DNA from: Oscheius tipulae
Lineage: Eukaryota > Nematoda > Chromadorea > Rhabditida > Rhabditidae
NCBI GenBank assembly: GCA_037178975.1
Contig: JASJZH010000001.1
Coordinates: 5,502,501 to 5,566,500 of the forward strand
Direction: 5' to 3'
DNA length: 64,000 nt
The translations under genes and the position numbers were made by a program. Positions within the stretch are counted from its first letter, which is position 1. Every line of letters starts with the position of its first letter. Under the pieces are notes generated by a model. It was not told where the DNA came from. It was given only the letters and a program-made list of their open reading frames with translations, and did no database searches. This document shows, one piece after another, positions 22,854 through 34,943 of the stretch.

Positions 22854-23393
22854 ATGGCGCGAGAAGTTTCATACTCGGTCATTTATCCTCGCCTGTTCCA
22901 TCTCGCCGAGATTGTAAGAGCTCGACGAGCACAGTACATTCAACATTCAAGGATTCCCAGTAATTTCGTATGTATGAGTACGAGCACGCAAACATCTGCG
23001 CTCTGGGGGGTCCACTCAGTTTCATGCGCTCCCTCGCAACCAGTTCGACCGACCAAGGTTATTGATGACAGATCACTCTTTTGTTATGCAATCTCTCATA
23101 ATACAGTTACTTTTGTAGACAAAATGTATTCCCGAACCTCTGGGAGAGAATTCACGAGATTGGTTCCACTTCCCAGAGCTAGAGTAAGTTGTAGAAAGAG
23201 AAATTTGTTAAATATGATTAACCGGAATACTTTTCAGATAGCCCGAGCAGAATACTTGAGCAGAAGGGAGAAGGCAAGACCTACGGACGAAGATGACTGC
23301 TGTGAACAGTGGGTTTCAAAGTGGAAATCTATTTTTCGGGCCCATGAAAGCATTTTCCGGTCTGGTCACGTTCTACATAGTAGTAGATTTTGA
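22854..23393 (+). CDS. Possible small protein, 179 codons, unrecognised
   Basis: ATG-initiated frame rich in Arg and Ser with a Cys pair (EDDCCEQW) near the end. Splice-like sites inside it (gtaagt at 23185, ttttcag before 23239) would remove 54 nt in frame. I see no domain, signal peptide or relative, and part of it may be chance. It begins right after a hairpin element copy. Confidence 0.2.
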   Translation: MAREVSYSVIYPRLFHLAEIVRARRAQYIQHSRIPSNFVCMSTSTQTSALWGVHSVSCAPSQPVRPTKVIDDRSLFCYAISHNTVTFVDKMYSRTSGREFTRLVPLPRARVSCRKRNLLNMINRNTFQIARAEYLSRREKARPTDEDDCCEQWVSKWKSIFRAHESIFRSGHVLHSSRF

Positions 23394-23397
23394 TCTG

Positions 23398-23425
23398 GTC
23401 TGCAACTTTGTATAACATGCAGAAG
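23398..23425. repeat. Half copy of hairpin element
   Basis: Only one arm is clear: ctgcaactttgtataacatg. Confidence 0.45.
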
Positions 23426-23925
23426 CCGAAAAACCACTTCTGAAGCCGGTTTTGGCCCTTAGTATGACGTTGTTTGACAGCACAGTATGATTAATTTCGT
23501 TCCTGGAAATCTGCGTTTTCAATTGCTTCCCTGCTTGGGAACAATTGCCGAATATCTTCCCAACGTCTCATATTTCATGACCTGTCATATTTGCCAGCCA
23601 TCCTCAATTGGACGACCAATCTTCCTCTTCAATATACTACTCCCGAGCTCGAACTTCCCTATTTTTTGGCAGGAGCATAGTTTTAAATTATGCATGCGAC
23701 CTCACTCTCTCTCTCTCTCTCTCTAGCTCTGCTGCGTCTGTCACTCCACCTTGCTTCAAAAAAATACACTCAAATAAGTGCCATCGCCGATCGGATCTCT
23801 TTCCCCGCTTGACCATCGATCTCCCACCTTGAAATGTCTTTTCAATTGGTCGGTGATTCGTTCCCAATAGACGTCAGCTTTGTTTCAAACGGGCCCTCAT
23901 AGTCACAACATTTCGTATTCTATTC

Positions 23926-23990
23926 TATAGGAACCGAACCCGGGACGCCCGCTTTGTAGTCAAACCTCTAACCGACAGCGCTATTTGGAG
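23926..23990 (-). repeat. tRNA-like piece 1
   Basis: On the minus strand an A-box-like AGCGCTGTCGGTTAGAG is followed about 30 nt later by a B-box-like GGGTTCGGTTCC. No acceptor stem closes, so it is a tRNA-derived relic or SINE head rather than a tRNA gene. Confidence 0.5.
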
Positions 23991-24967
23991 CAAGTTTCGG
24001 GACATCCCAATTGTTTTCTTGAATTGGAGGCAGCCACTTCAGCACGACAAACGATGTTTCCCCCAGGGGTCAAATTTGTTTCTATATAATCTTGTGTTTC
24101 GGGTCTCAACGGAGCTGTAAATGCACATCACATCTGGTGACCTAGGTTCTTTAATTTCTTGTCAGTTTACACCACCCGCTGTTTTGGGGGGCGCCTGTCG
24201 TCTCAACCCAGTCTGTGTCTGTAGTCGTCTTTCTGCTATGCGCAACTGGCATCACTTCAGCTGTCTTTTTATTGATTCACCGCAAAAACAGCTTTATCGT
24301 TTATGAACCCATTGTTACACCTCCTTCAGATCCGGTTCTCAGACACTCTCTCAGACCAATAGTCTAGAGACATCTTCTGTTGTCTTGGAGCCAGCCGATA
24401 GCGTGCAATTACACTAATTGGCTCCTTGCCTTCTTCAATTAACCGTCCCCCGTCCTTCTGTTTTAGTCTCTATGACGACGGATTCTTGCTTATTTTATAG
24501 TGTTCGGGCCGTTGCCGGCCGTTCCGAATCGGAAATTATCTTCTTCTTCGCCGAAATGTGGCTATTTCCCCTCGAGCGGCTCAGCGCGCTTAAAGGTAAT
24601 GGATGAGCCATATAATACACTTTTTTGAACTTACTTTTCTTGACTTCTATCTTTTTTTTAGTGCTGAATCCGTGAAAACTGTTTGGGTGTAGACTGTCTG
24701 TAACTACCGCAGATATAAATTTACAAACTCATTTTTTTGAACTATTCACTGATTTTTAATACTTTGCGTGTTCTACAAACTTATAGATTTTTTCCTCTCT
24801 ACAAAATTGCAAAGCATAAAAACATTTAAAAGACATTTCACTTCCATCTCCCACTGACTCAACAGTCATCCCCCTTAATCCGCAATCGATTTCTGAAATC
24901 CACTTACAATTCAGAGTCCAACCAGTCGATCTCCCCCCGTTTACATTTCATTTGACAGCTTTTCCAG

Positions 24968-27386
24968 GTGTGCCGAGGACTGCGACTGTACTGACTCGCC
25001 CTGTTATTACGTGCTCTGTACGCGCTACGGACGCGTGGTGGCCAGTCTCACCCTCGTCATGCTCATATATTTGATATTTTCTGGTACGTTTTAGCCTATA
25101 TTTTTGGATAACACCCTTTACAGCAATATCAGCCCTGCCGAACAAAGTTTCGTCTCTTGGTGAGGTCCCGTCAGCGCCACGACCTGGGATTGATGCCAAC
25201 AGGTGAGTTATTGAACCAGCCATGGCAGTCTGGGGATCAGTGCGATGAGACCGAACAGTGGGGACTCAGTTATTGGACAGTCACAGAGACAATATCCGAA
25301 TCTGTGATGGGACAGCAAAACTTTCAGTTTAGCCTTTTCTAAACAAAACTTTTAGTATTCATATCTCAACATTTGGCATGCACTTTTCGACAAAAAGATT
25401 TCAAACTTGTTGCTTGCAAATTGGTAGAGAAAGTTAAATGCTACAAAACTACTACCGAAAAATGGAATAGAAGTTAGACAGTGCGGTACGCCTACAGCTA
25501 AAATAAGCCCTGATCGTAAATTCAAATAAATATTCTGGCTTTTATTGCATTTGAGAATCCTCAAGAGTTTTTTTTTTTCAGAGCCAAGTTCCTCCTGAAC
25601 TCTCTCTGCGATGCTTACGCTAGTGGTTCAGTCTCCGGCGACTCCTGTAGTCGACTCTGCTACAAGAGAGACTGGGAGATTAATGATTTCTATGAGGGCC
25701 ACAAGGTGAGACTGATCTTGTACTCATGCTCTCTCTTCAGGTAGTAATTGTGCTCAAAGAAGGCGGTCAGCTGGCAGTCTTCAAAAGCTCCAAAGTCACT
25801 TACGATCAGTTCACCCAGCCAGATTTCAAGCTGAGTCAGGAGGAGTTCAGTGATCGCGTGGTCGATCTGATCAACCAGGAGCTAAAACTAGGATGGCCCA
25901 GAGAGTTCAAGAGACATCTGATGGAGACTCTATGGCCGACACTTTTGAGGATACCAGGAGAGGGACTGTCCAACGCTGACAGAACATCACTCTGGGCTCT
26001 TCTTCAGCAGCCAGAGTTCATCCTATTCAGGGTCCTTCCGCTAACCAGAGTCACTCCAAAGGTTTGTTTTTTAACAATGTGACTAGCTGACTCAGTCTTA
26101 AAATTACAGGCATCTGACCGGTACAAGGTATCTTTAGAAAACAGATCATCTGAAAAGATATTACCCAGAGCCTAACAGCTGCAATCGATAACCTGAGACA
26201 AACTGTTGGATCTACTCTAAGGACGTGTCAAATTGTCCGTGGAAATTGATAGTTGAATCAATTTACGATGAAATAATATATGAGTCAATGCATCGCGTAG
26301 GGACCAGTGAGCATTCAATTACTGTCGAGTTATCGCTACGGATAAGGACAAAGTTGTTAGATAACGTGGACCAAAACAGAACACAAAATAAGAAGATCAA
26401 TAGAAGGTGACTTTTTGAACCAGAAATTACTCTCAAAACGACTAAAATCAGGAGAGTCCAACTCTGGTCGTTTGAACCGCAGTCCGGTCTCTTACCGACT
26501 GGGCCATGAAAACGAAGGCACCGCTCAAATCTACTAAATACTGGAACCTGCTGCACTCGGAGACATTACCTCAATATGTTCCAGATCATCGGAACCTGTG
26601 GACACTTTTACGAGCCGGAAGCTCTCGTCGCCTTCAAGATGAAAAAGTATTATATGAATCTCAAGGTCAGTTTGAATCCTTTTCACTTTAATTCTTTGGC
26701 TAAGGGCAAAATCCTCGTCCATATCATGGGAACACTGAAACTGTTGTACGAGTTCCTGAACGAGCCTCTTCAGTGGTGCGACGTCAGTTTCGACAACTTG
26801 GGTCTGTCCTCGGAATTTGGAAAGAGGTAGTCTTGTCCGAATGCAGAACTATCCCATCTAGATTCGTGCTTATGGATGCTGACAGTGTCTACACACAGTC
26901 GAAGTTGACCTCTCTGATCAAGGGCAAACCGTGCAAGGATGACACAGATTGTGCGATTGGAGACTGTCACGGCATGTGCTTGGACACAATGACCTGCTCT
27001 GACAGGAAAAACAGCAATCTGGAGGTTGGTACATGATTCGAATACAAAGCATTTTGTCTTTAGGTCTTCTGCACGAAACTGGTTCACAAACTGTATGGAG
27101 CCACTTGGTCCAAAAACAACCGCTATCTGGCAGGTGAGAGAATTTACTTTATGTTGCTAAGTGATGTTCTTCAAAATTGCTCGTTTTGATCTGCTCTACA
27201 AGTTTACAGAATATTAGTTAGTTCGAAAATACATGTATCATCTCGAAAAATATGCGTCAAACAAAAACTGTTGGGTCACACAGTAATAGTGTCCTTTTTT
27301 CAGCCTGCAACGATCCCGCTCTGAATGTAACTCAACGACTCAACGATCTCCGTCTAACGTGGTCCTGGAATTTGCCGGACGTCTAG
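24968..27386 (+). CDS. Divergent protein kinase domain 1 (FAM69/DIPK1)
   Basis: ER/Golgi-resident, cysteine-rich kinase-like family of unknown substrate. Visible exons: 24968-25083, 25124-25202, 25582-25705, 25741-26061, 26585-26665, 26705-26826, 26862-27024, 27064-27133, 27304-27386 (about 386 codons). The first visible exon has CAEDCDCTDSPCYYVLC then a signal anchor (VVASLTLVMLIYLIF), giving a type II protein. The lumenal part has LCDAYASGSVSGDSCSRLC, a Lys-containing strand (LAVFKSSK), and WCDVSFDNLG plus LMDADSV in the positions of the catalytic-loop and DFG-like motifs; the EF-like Cys-rich stretch DDTDCAIGDCHG follows. The 5-prime exon is missing because its phase (2) matches no upstream candidate. 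One intron is 39 nt and in frame, another 35 nt. Confidence 0.82.
26451..26510 (-). repeat. tRNA-like piece 2 (DIPK1 intron)
   Basis: Minus strand: TGGCCCAGTCGGTAAGAG as A box and GAGTTGGACTCTCC as a B-box-like end. It lies in the 523-bp intron 26062-26584. Confidence 0.5.
27190..27215. repeat. Half copy of hairpin element (DIPK1 intron)
   Basis: gatctgctctacaagtttacag resembles one arm only; it lies in the 170-bp intron 27134-27303. Confidence 0.35.
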
Positions 27387-27547
27387 TGTCCACGTTCCGA
27401 AATGTCTTTCTCTCTACGGGTCTCTTGGCCTTTGAATACCGGTTCCAGAGAACATAATATTGAAGTCAATCTCAAAGCTTGGCAGAATATAAACAAAGTT
27501 TTAATCATTTTGTGATTGTATACGGGTCTAATGAACGATTTTGAGCT

Positions 27548-29018
27548 TCAGACATGTAAGTCTTCTTGTGATACGTAGTGTGTAGGAACTGCTGAGGCTG
27601 GAAGCTGAGGCATCGCTTCGAATGTGACTTGGGCAAGACGAGGTGAGGGGACGTATCGAGGCGGACTCTCGACCGTCACTGGACCGACATCACATTTGGG
27701 TACCGATGGAAATGAGAGAGTCTGCTTCCTGAATACAGTTACTATCAGTCTCTTTTGGGGAACCCACGACTTTCGCAAATGTCTCAAGTGTAGTACTAGA
27801 AGAGATGCACAGACTAGGACAGCTCCCAAGACTCCGATGATAAAAACTTTGATTCCTGAACAGTTTTCTATTGGTGATTGCCTAGTATACATACCAGTAG
27901 TAATTCCAGACTTTGGAAGAGGTCTGGGAGTAGTCGGGACATGAGTAGTAGTCACTGGAAGAGTAGTCGAAACAGTCTTTGGGATTCTTCTGAAATTAAT
28001 CCTTGAAAACTTCTAATTCCTTCTTACCTTTCACAGAGCGGACCCTCGAAGCCAGCAGGACAGACGCATTTGAAGTCCTTGTTCGAGAGAGCTACACAAA
28101 GAGCCTTGTTTTGACAGGGAGATGCTCGGAAACAGAGAGATATCTCCTGGTCGCAGTTCTCTCCGAACCAGCCGATCGAACACTGCTTCTCTCCTCGACT
28201 GTTGCACGAATAGTGACCACCATTCTCGTCAGGAATGCACCGCTCAGAGCAGGAGGGGCCGTAGAAGTATCTGAAGATAAGAGTCATTTCACTGATTACT
28301 GTAAGCGTACTGTCTCACCGAATAAAAATATGACTCGGTGAGAAGGTACGAGTGAGAACTTCTAGGGTGAAGCATCGCACCACCGGTCATTATCAAGGTT
28401 TAAAACGGGTCTTTTTGAATTTGACAGGTTCAGAAGAAGTTGTAAATTCTGACCTGCTCTACAACTTTGCTATACATCGAAAAGTCAGAAAATACTTGAG
28501 GAGGCGTGCCTCTGATACTTCCAATGTCACATGTTCCTCAAGAAAAACAACTTACGGCTCGCAAGAAATGTAGTACTGTATGTTCAGATCCGTATCCAGT
28601 ACCGTAACTTTCTCAATAGCCTTAGCTCTTCTCGGAAGAAGTGTCAGTTCGCTCGTCTCCCCATGGGCACTCTCGACAAGACCGGTCCAGCTGCTCTGAA
28701 AGCACTAAATTGAACGGATAGAGTAAGAACTCACATTGTATCTGTCCAGATAGATCAGTATTTCCCGGCCCATCTGTATCCGGTAGGAGGCGTCCTCATG
28801 CCGAAGTCGGAGCGGTAGAGTCGGAGGTTCGACCACCGGATAGAAGGATAGATGCAGCAGAAAGTGTTGGTTACAAACAACCACCTACGGACACTTTTAC
28901 AATCGCGAAAGCAAAAACTCACGGAGAGGAGAGAAAAGCCCGCTAGGATGCTATTCAGCATTATTGTAAATGAACAGATCACTGATAGGAAAGCGCTCAG
29001 TTCTGACCCGAGATCCAT
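27548..29018 (-). CDS. DSL-family Notch ligand (LAG-2/APX-1-like)
   Basis: Five exons (29018-28923, 28884-28735, 28695-28556, 28270-28028, 27989-27548) give 356 residues. A signal peptide (SVICSFTIMLNSILAGFSLL) opens the protein; an N-terminal domain of about 100 residues follows; then the DSL domain (SCEPYFYGPSCSERCIPD ... HYSC ... CSIGWFGENC), one EGF repeat (CQNKALCVAL ... CVCPAGFEGPLC), a Thr/Pro stalk, a transmembrane helix (VFIIGVLGAVLVCASLLVLH) and a tail of about 75 residues with several prolines. A single EGF repeat and small size resemble nematode lag-2/apx-1 ligands rather than Delta or Serrate with many repeats. It would signal to Notch on neighbouring cells. Confidence 0.85.
28455..28485. 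repeat. Half copy of hairpin element (DSL intron)
   Basis: ctctacaactttgctatacatc matches one arm; it lies in the 285-bp intron between the third and fourth exons. Confidence 0.45.
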
Positions 29019-29939
29019 GCCATTGGGAAGTGCGTGACCTGGCAGCAGTCCTAATTGGAAGAGGGCCAAAAGCTTCAAACGAGCTGCCAAAGCGGCTTCC
29101 CTTTTGATCTTTTAGGAGTTCCTGGGGGCAAGAGACGAAAGCGAAATAGCAAACCTTTTTCAAGTTCCGAACTTTTACTCCCCACATAGCTATGGGATTT
29201 TTAAACATTTGCTGCAGTTGATTATTGTGTCCGAACTGAGGTTCAAGGTGCCGAGCTGTCCTGTTTGCGTAAGTAGTCGAAGAGAACAATTTCAAGGTCT
29301 GATCTATTCGCTCATTGTTGGGTAGTTCTAATGAAACACAGGGATACTATTATGAGAGTTAGTAATAGAAATTGGTTACATGTCATCAGAGATTATCTGC
29401 TTGTCTGGAACTTTTTAAAGGAACTGTCGGCCGGTACTGATACTTACGAAGTCTGCTGGATAGATCTGTCCTGTCGCATTGACTATTGCTTGCATCACAG
29501 AAATGGTCAAGGCTCAAGTCGAACACATTTTCAAATTTACAAAATGAAGCTAGAAGCGATAAAGAAACGTAGAAAACGCGAAGTGTATATTTTCCAGAAG
29601 AAGCGGATGTGTCTAAACAACCGGGTAGACACAGGATGTACTATCTTTGGTTCGGATCCTTCTCACTCCCAGTTCTAATCTTCTTATGCACAAAGAAGCA
29701 AAAGCCAAAGGTTGCACCACCGTCAGTTTCCGGTGCCTCGACAGCCACAGAGCCTTTGCCTGGCAAGACGATGTGGAAGAATAAGACGAGTGAAAAGAAG
29801 GCATCGAGGAATACTATCACAGTCTGTCTCCCGATTCCCACCAAAATAGACTACTCCTGCTTCTTCAATTGATCTGACAGTGCATTGCACTCGAGAGTTT
29901 ACGTTAGGGCTCGAATTACCAGGCCATAGTTACTCCACA
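29019..29939. other. Divergent promoter region DSL / UNC-122-like
   Basis: About 0.9 kb between two divergently oriented membrane-protein genes. A minus-strand stretch near 29840-29641 reads like a hydrophobic leader but lacks an ATG. No exon is supported. Confidence 0.4.
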
Positions 29940-32602
29940 ATGGTTACGGAGACCCCTACTGGTTCTCCGACCAGAAGAAAATGGCTGTTGGCCGCCCAGA
30001 TCATTAACTTTTGTCTTCTGGCAGGGCTGTATACTCATGCCCATTGGAAACTTCTGGTATCCCATTCAATATCTAGTTAGATATGTTCAGACATTCGAAT
30101 GTGACTCTTGTCTCTCTCACCAGAGAGTCAAGCGATCCTCCATCAAGGTCCAAAGTGTCCCGGGCGAATTTGAAGAGTTTACTGTAATCATCGGTGAGGA
30201 TACCATTATCCCGGTGTGTTTTCCCGCCAATATCGACTCAGCCCTATCTTAGAAAAACGTCCTGGAACGGTCATGCAACAAGATTCATCGGCATTGCTCT
30301 GACGCGGGGATGAAGCTCATGGGATTCCAGGGTCCTCGAGGGGAACCGGGCTCTTCCGGTCCTGTCGGGCCGCCCGGTAAACGAGGTCAGATGGGACATG
30401 TTGGGCCGGTTGGACTCGTAGGTAAGAGTACTTTTGATTAGGAATAAATATTGGAAACAGGCGACGCCGGCGAGATTGGACCACCGGGTCGACCGGGGAG
30501 ATGCAACTGCTCATTCCCGGATATGTATGTTCATCGAGTTCCCGTTCCTGGACCGCCTATCATCAAGGTTTTTCGTTTTTGAGCTTGACCAAGGCTCTCG
30601 CTGACATTTCTGGAGTTCCAAAAGTCAAAAAGCGCGGCCCACAGACGTCCATTGTCACTGCCCATTTTTGGATTAAAACAGTGATTCTCAGTACATTCTA
30701 TGTTCAACAAAGTTGTAGGCCACATTAAGAGCTGCAACTTTGCAGAACATGGCAAACGTTCGATAAGTCTTCTTGGGATGGATATGCGGCTGAAAGTTTG
30801 TGCGTTCCCGTCTTTCAGTGTCGCACATGAAACTCCTCATTGTTGGTTTGACCACCTTCCGAACTTGCCCGACCCTTTCCCAGCCCTATTTGATGCTCTT
30901 GTTTGTAAGCCGAGACGTCAGATACTCGATTCAGATCGAAGAGAAAATGGTTCCAGTCCCTGTTGTCGTGGTCAAGGAGGTAGAGGTAACCAAGTTGGTT
31001 CCCTTCGAGCCTACCCCACCAGGATTTGGTCCACCTCCAGGCTGGGCACCGGGCATGCCGAAACCGGGTAGGACAAGGATGTTGCCACGCTTCTCGACTA
31101 TTTCCACTCTCTCGACCACAAAGAAAAGAAGAACCACTGTGCCACCATCGGGGCCAATCGCCCCTGGTAGACGAAGTTTTGGCCGCTTGACTCATTGTTT
31201 ATAGACGACAACACGACATTCATCGATTGGGGCAATTACACCAATGTGACGACGCCCGAGCCCTATACAGGACCACCCACTCTCGGATACAACAGACGAG
31301 GTATTACGAGCTAGCAAGTGAATTATAATATCCCTCAGAATGCATGCTGGCAGCTGTGGGAATCCCTGTCCTTCACGCGGAATCCCAGTATGGAAACGTG
31401 GGTAGCTGGATGCGAGATGCTCGTCCCGTGAGCAAGGCAATGGCCGAGAAGAGATGGGTCACAGACGGATATGCATCGCCTGTTCTCTATGAGTATGAGG
31501 ACTCGAGACACATGTCCAACAAGGTCCAGAAGATCAAGTAAGTGTAGCTTTCCAGCTGAGGACAGCTGTAGACAGAAGAGTCCAATTGTCAGTCTGTAAT
31601 TCAAAACTGCTCTGTCAGAGCCAAGAGTTGAATAGAACATGTGTACCTTGAGAGTCTAGGACCTATTCTGTGAGACGACTTTAGATTCCGAGATTTTCTT
31701 AGGAAGTTACTGATAATGGCTGGCAAGCTGTATTTAGATACTATGTTGACTACCTCGCCTCCGGAACCGGAAACCTGATCTACAATGGCTCGTACTTTTA
31801 TCACAAGCACGGGACGATCAATCTGGTTCGCTACGAGCTTGAATCCAGTCATCAGGTGGAAGGTGAACTTCCCGACATGGCATTCGTCGACTGTGGAAGG
31901 CTTCCCGACCATACTTTTGAGGTGCCCTTACTCTTTGAAAGTTCAAGAAGTCGTGTTCAGGAATGCAACGAGACTGACCGTCATCCTTGGCTATACTCTC
32001 GACCTCACAACTTTGTGGACTTTGCTGTCGATGAGAACGGTCTGTGGGTGATTTACATGAAGGAGGAGAACAATACGTTGATGGTCAGCAAGATTGAGGA
32101 AGACTTTACGATAGTTCAAACGTGGGAACTGGAAGGAACCAATGGCACTGATCTGGCCGACGCGTTCATCATGTGCGGAGTTCTGTATGGACTGCAGGAT
32201 TCCGATAAGAGAGATACTGTCATCACCTACGCTTACGACCTCTTCAGGTGATGATCTAGACGCAAATTTGCGCCGCAGGCATTTTCAAAGTTGCAGCGAA
32301 TGTCATTTTTAGTCTTCGCGATGTTCTGCAAAGCTGTAGAACTGATCATGAGCTACAGCAATACACTAAAAAATTGAAATATATGATCTGGTGCCAGAAA
32401 ATAGGGCGGGGACTTTTCTAGAAAACGGTCAACTTTCAGGAACGAGACGATCCCTGGTCAGGTCAAATGGTACAATCCGTACAGTGGACTCTCGATGCTG
32501 AACTACAACCCCGTCGACTCTCGTCTCTACTTCTTCGACGACCGTCGGCTCATTTCCGTTAACGTGAGGATAGACGAAGAGGAGCTCGAATACGATGATT
32601 GA
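29940..32602 (+). CDS. Collagen-olfactomedin membrane protein (UNC-122/COF-2, gliomedin-like)
   Basis: Nine exons (29940-30056, 30091-30183, 30253-30421, 30461-30567, 30935-31166, 31205-31300, 31339-31537, 31738-32247, 32440-32602) give 561 residues. Type II topology: a short tail, then a signal anchor ([17 protein letters not shown]). A Cys pair precedes Gly-X-Y repeats ([20 protein letters not shown] and [10 protein letters not shown]) split by an intron, then a proline-rich linker. The olfactomedin domain runs from about residue 270: [71 protein letters not shown]. In C. elegans UNC-122 acts at neuromuscular junctions; gliomedin clusters channels at nodes. Two introns carry hairpin elements. 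An AATAAA lies only 19 nt after the stop (32621-32626). Confidence 0.9.
30697..30752. repeat. Hairpin element copy (UNC-122-like intron)
   Basis: tgttcaacaaagttgtag and ctgcaactttgcagaacatg as opposed arms. Confidence 0.8.
32320..32366. repeat. Hairpin element copy (UNC-122-like intron)
   Basis: Left arm gatgttctgcaaagctgtag is intact; the right arm is decayed after ctacagca. Confidence 0.7.
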
Positions 32603-32799
32603 ATACCTTCTCACACCGAAAATAAACACAGAGAGACACTCCCACACGGATTACAGTCTTACACACGGCCGCCTCCAAATTGGCTGCTATAAAACCGCGC
32701 CGTTCGTATTTTGCCTCCCCCTTACTTATATACGACTTTGTTTTTTTTTGCCTAATTTTTCTGGCAAAGAAAATTTTCACGTTTGCATGTTTTGCAACA

Positions 32800-33010
32800 C
32801 AAGTTTGGCTGATGCCCCGTCGGGGCTCGTGAAAGAGTGATGCTTTTCCAGTCGAGCTACCGTGTCAGCAGCAACGTTCCCCCAACGTAGCTATCTCCCC
32901 AACTGACTCGATTTGACTCGACTTACAAACAATTATTGTGCCCACAAAGTAACTGTGCCTAAGAGCCAATAATGGCTTCAGACAGGCAGACACACGCAGA
33001 CACACAAAGA
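32800..33010. repeat. Dispersed repeat B, copy 1
   Basis: Begins caagtttggctgatgccccg and ends in cagacacac repeats. The start is shared with 59636 and the middle with 33406-33550. Confidence 0.65.
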
Positions 33011-33148
33011 CTTTTGGGCATTTAAAACTAGATTGTAGAGTTGATCAGTTTGCAGATCACAGGTTAAGCCACCTAAAATGTTGCGTCCCTTCGGCTCGTC
33101 TTTTACCTCGTCTTTTCTCCATAAAAACTATTGCTAAAGACCAATCAT

Positions 33149-33258
33149 TTAAACCTGCTTCCCATTTTTTGAACCCACTTCCCTACCTTTGAATGCTTCA
33201 AACCACCTTTCTATCTTTTTGAGCCCATTTCCCATTCTTTTGCATTATCCCATTTCCT
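33149..33258 (-). repeat. Minisatellite, inverted arm 1
   Basis: Units such as tttttgaacccacttcccta, about 20 bp each; reverse complement of the repeat at 33803-34115. Confidence 0.65.
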
Positions 33259-33405
33259 ATCCAAGTAATGCTATCGCCCCTAGAGGGCCAAATGACAGGT
33301 ATAACGTAATTCCTTCGAACTTTGCCCGGTTTCTACACTTTTCTGTCCACGTGCCCTAGTCCTTCCCGTTCTTTCCTCTCCCTTCAACCCGTCCGCAAGT
33401 TTCCC

Positions 33406-33550
33406 TCCAGTAGAACTACCGCTACAGGAGCAACGTTTTTCCAAAGAAGCTATCTCCTAACTGACTTGACTTGCCAAAAATTAGTCTGCGCACGAAATAT
33501 CGTGCCTAATTGGCAAAATTGGCTCCAGACAGACAGAGACGCGAGAACAA
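33406..33550. repeat. Dispersed repeat B, copy 2
   Basis: Shares tccagt-gagctaccg-like start, agctatctcc-aactgact and gctccagacagacag with copy 1, in the same order and orientation. Confidence 0.6.
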
Positions 33551-33802
33551 TTTAAAATAGATTAAAGAACTCAAAAAGTTGCTGTTCATCACGAAAAGTC
33601 GTTTAGAAGCTCGAGTCACTTTTGCTCGTGACAAAAAAAAAACAGCGACGTCCCCTTCCTTCACAGCTATATTAAGTCTTATTCTTCGTTCTCGTTGTTT
33701 TGACCTAAATAATCCATTTTAAAATGTCCTCAACTCAGTTTGGGAGACAGCTTTGGGAGAATGTTGCTTCTTTCATCATGATAGCTTGGATAGGCTGTGG
33801 GA

Positions 33803-34115
33803 GTTGGGTTCGAGGGACGGGAAAGTGGTTTCAAAGAGAGATTCTCGGAATAGAAAGTGGGTTTAAAAGGATGAAAGTGGGATCAAAGAGTGGAAAGTAG
33901 GTTCAAAGGTTGGGAAGGGGTTTGAAGAGATAGGAAATATTTTCAAAGGGTGAGAAGTGGATTCAAAAGGTACAAAGTGGGTTAAAAGGGTGGGAAGTGG
34001 ATTTAAAGAACTGAAAATGGGTTCAAAAATAGGTAGCGGGTTCAAGAGATATGAATTGAAGAGAAAGAGGGTGAGAAGAGGATTCAAAAGATAGGAAGTG
34101 GGCTCAAAAGATAGG
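33803..34115 (+). repeat. Minisatellite, arm 2
   Basis: About fifteen degenerate units of roughly 20 bp, e.g. gggttcaaaaggtgggaagt. Purine-rich on this strand. Confidence 0.75.
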
Positions 34116-34943
34116 CGAAACAAGTTAGGCATGCATCTCCTAACTTGTTGATTTTTATTTTCCGATCTTCTATAAAGTTATGGTTGAGACAAAAGTATAT
34201 AACTTCTCTGAACAGCTCTAGGCCGAAAACTGCGTTTTTGCCTGCGAAATGACGCTTGCAAAGTCAGCTAGTAGCCAGCCTGGCAACGGTCCAGTCACTG
34301 AATTGTGCCCCTTGTGCCTAAAATGACTGCTCGAAAGATCACTTCCTTTTCCGCACAGATCCACGTCTGGCAGCCGAATACACACTTTTCCACGTTTTGT
34401 TTGAGAGATGAGGACACGTCGGACAGTCAGTCTCTCATTTATAAAGACTCCCTCGGGACAGAGACAGCTGGATTGTATTTGGTAGTCTCTCACTCTCTCT
34501 CAGACACCAGCTGTGACTTCCACTCCCTTCCTTTCCCAATTGTTTAGTCTGAGGTCACTCCAATCGATCAGGAGAGGTCAGAAAAACTTCCCGCTAATTA
34601 GTTTAAAAAGTCGCTGGTTCTTTGAGTCCAGTCCGGCTGACTGCCCGCTGGCCGACACTCATTCCGGCTGTGACTCACCTCGTAAAAGGTCGTCTTGGGC
34701 CCTATCTCTGACTGTTTTCTTTCAAAAATCTTGACTGTTTTGCAGTGGTGCTTGATATCGGTCCAGTAAGGGGGGAATTACCCCGCTTTCCTCCTGCTGC
34801 GCCGCCTTGACGAAAATGTGATCTTCCTCCCGTCTCCCTTCCAATTTTTAAACAATTTCCAGCACTTTTTTCATTCCCTTTTCAGGTTTGCCATCAAAAT
34901 TGCTCCTTCAGTAATAGACAGAACTGCCTCAACTGGGGCGACT

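Larger units (their letters stand above)
21582..24967. other. Gene-poor 3.4-kb region
   Basis: Contains an isolated ATG exon-like piece at 22220-22267 (MEIISLYPNERPDEIA followed by gtaagt), a GC-rich hairpin at 22488-22511, hairpin element copies, a CT microsatellite near 23704-23725, a tRNA-like piece and a possible small ORF. The 5-prime exon of the DIPK1-like gene should lie here; I could not place it with correct phase. Confidence 0.45.
32603..34943. other. Repeat-rich 2.3-kb spacer
   Basis: Holds two copies of dispersed repeat B and the two oppositely oriented minisatellite blocks. I see no coding exon. The region before 34944 should contain the UGDH promoter. Confidence 0.5.

Noticed and set aside
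24418-24606. Open stretch before the DIPK1-like gene as its first exon
   Set aside because: Its only good donor gives phase 1, incompatible with the next exon.
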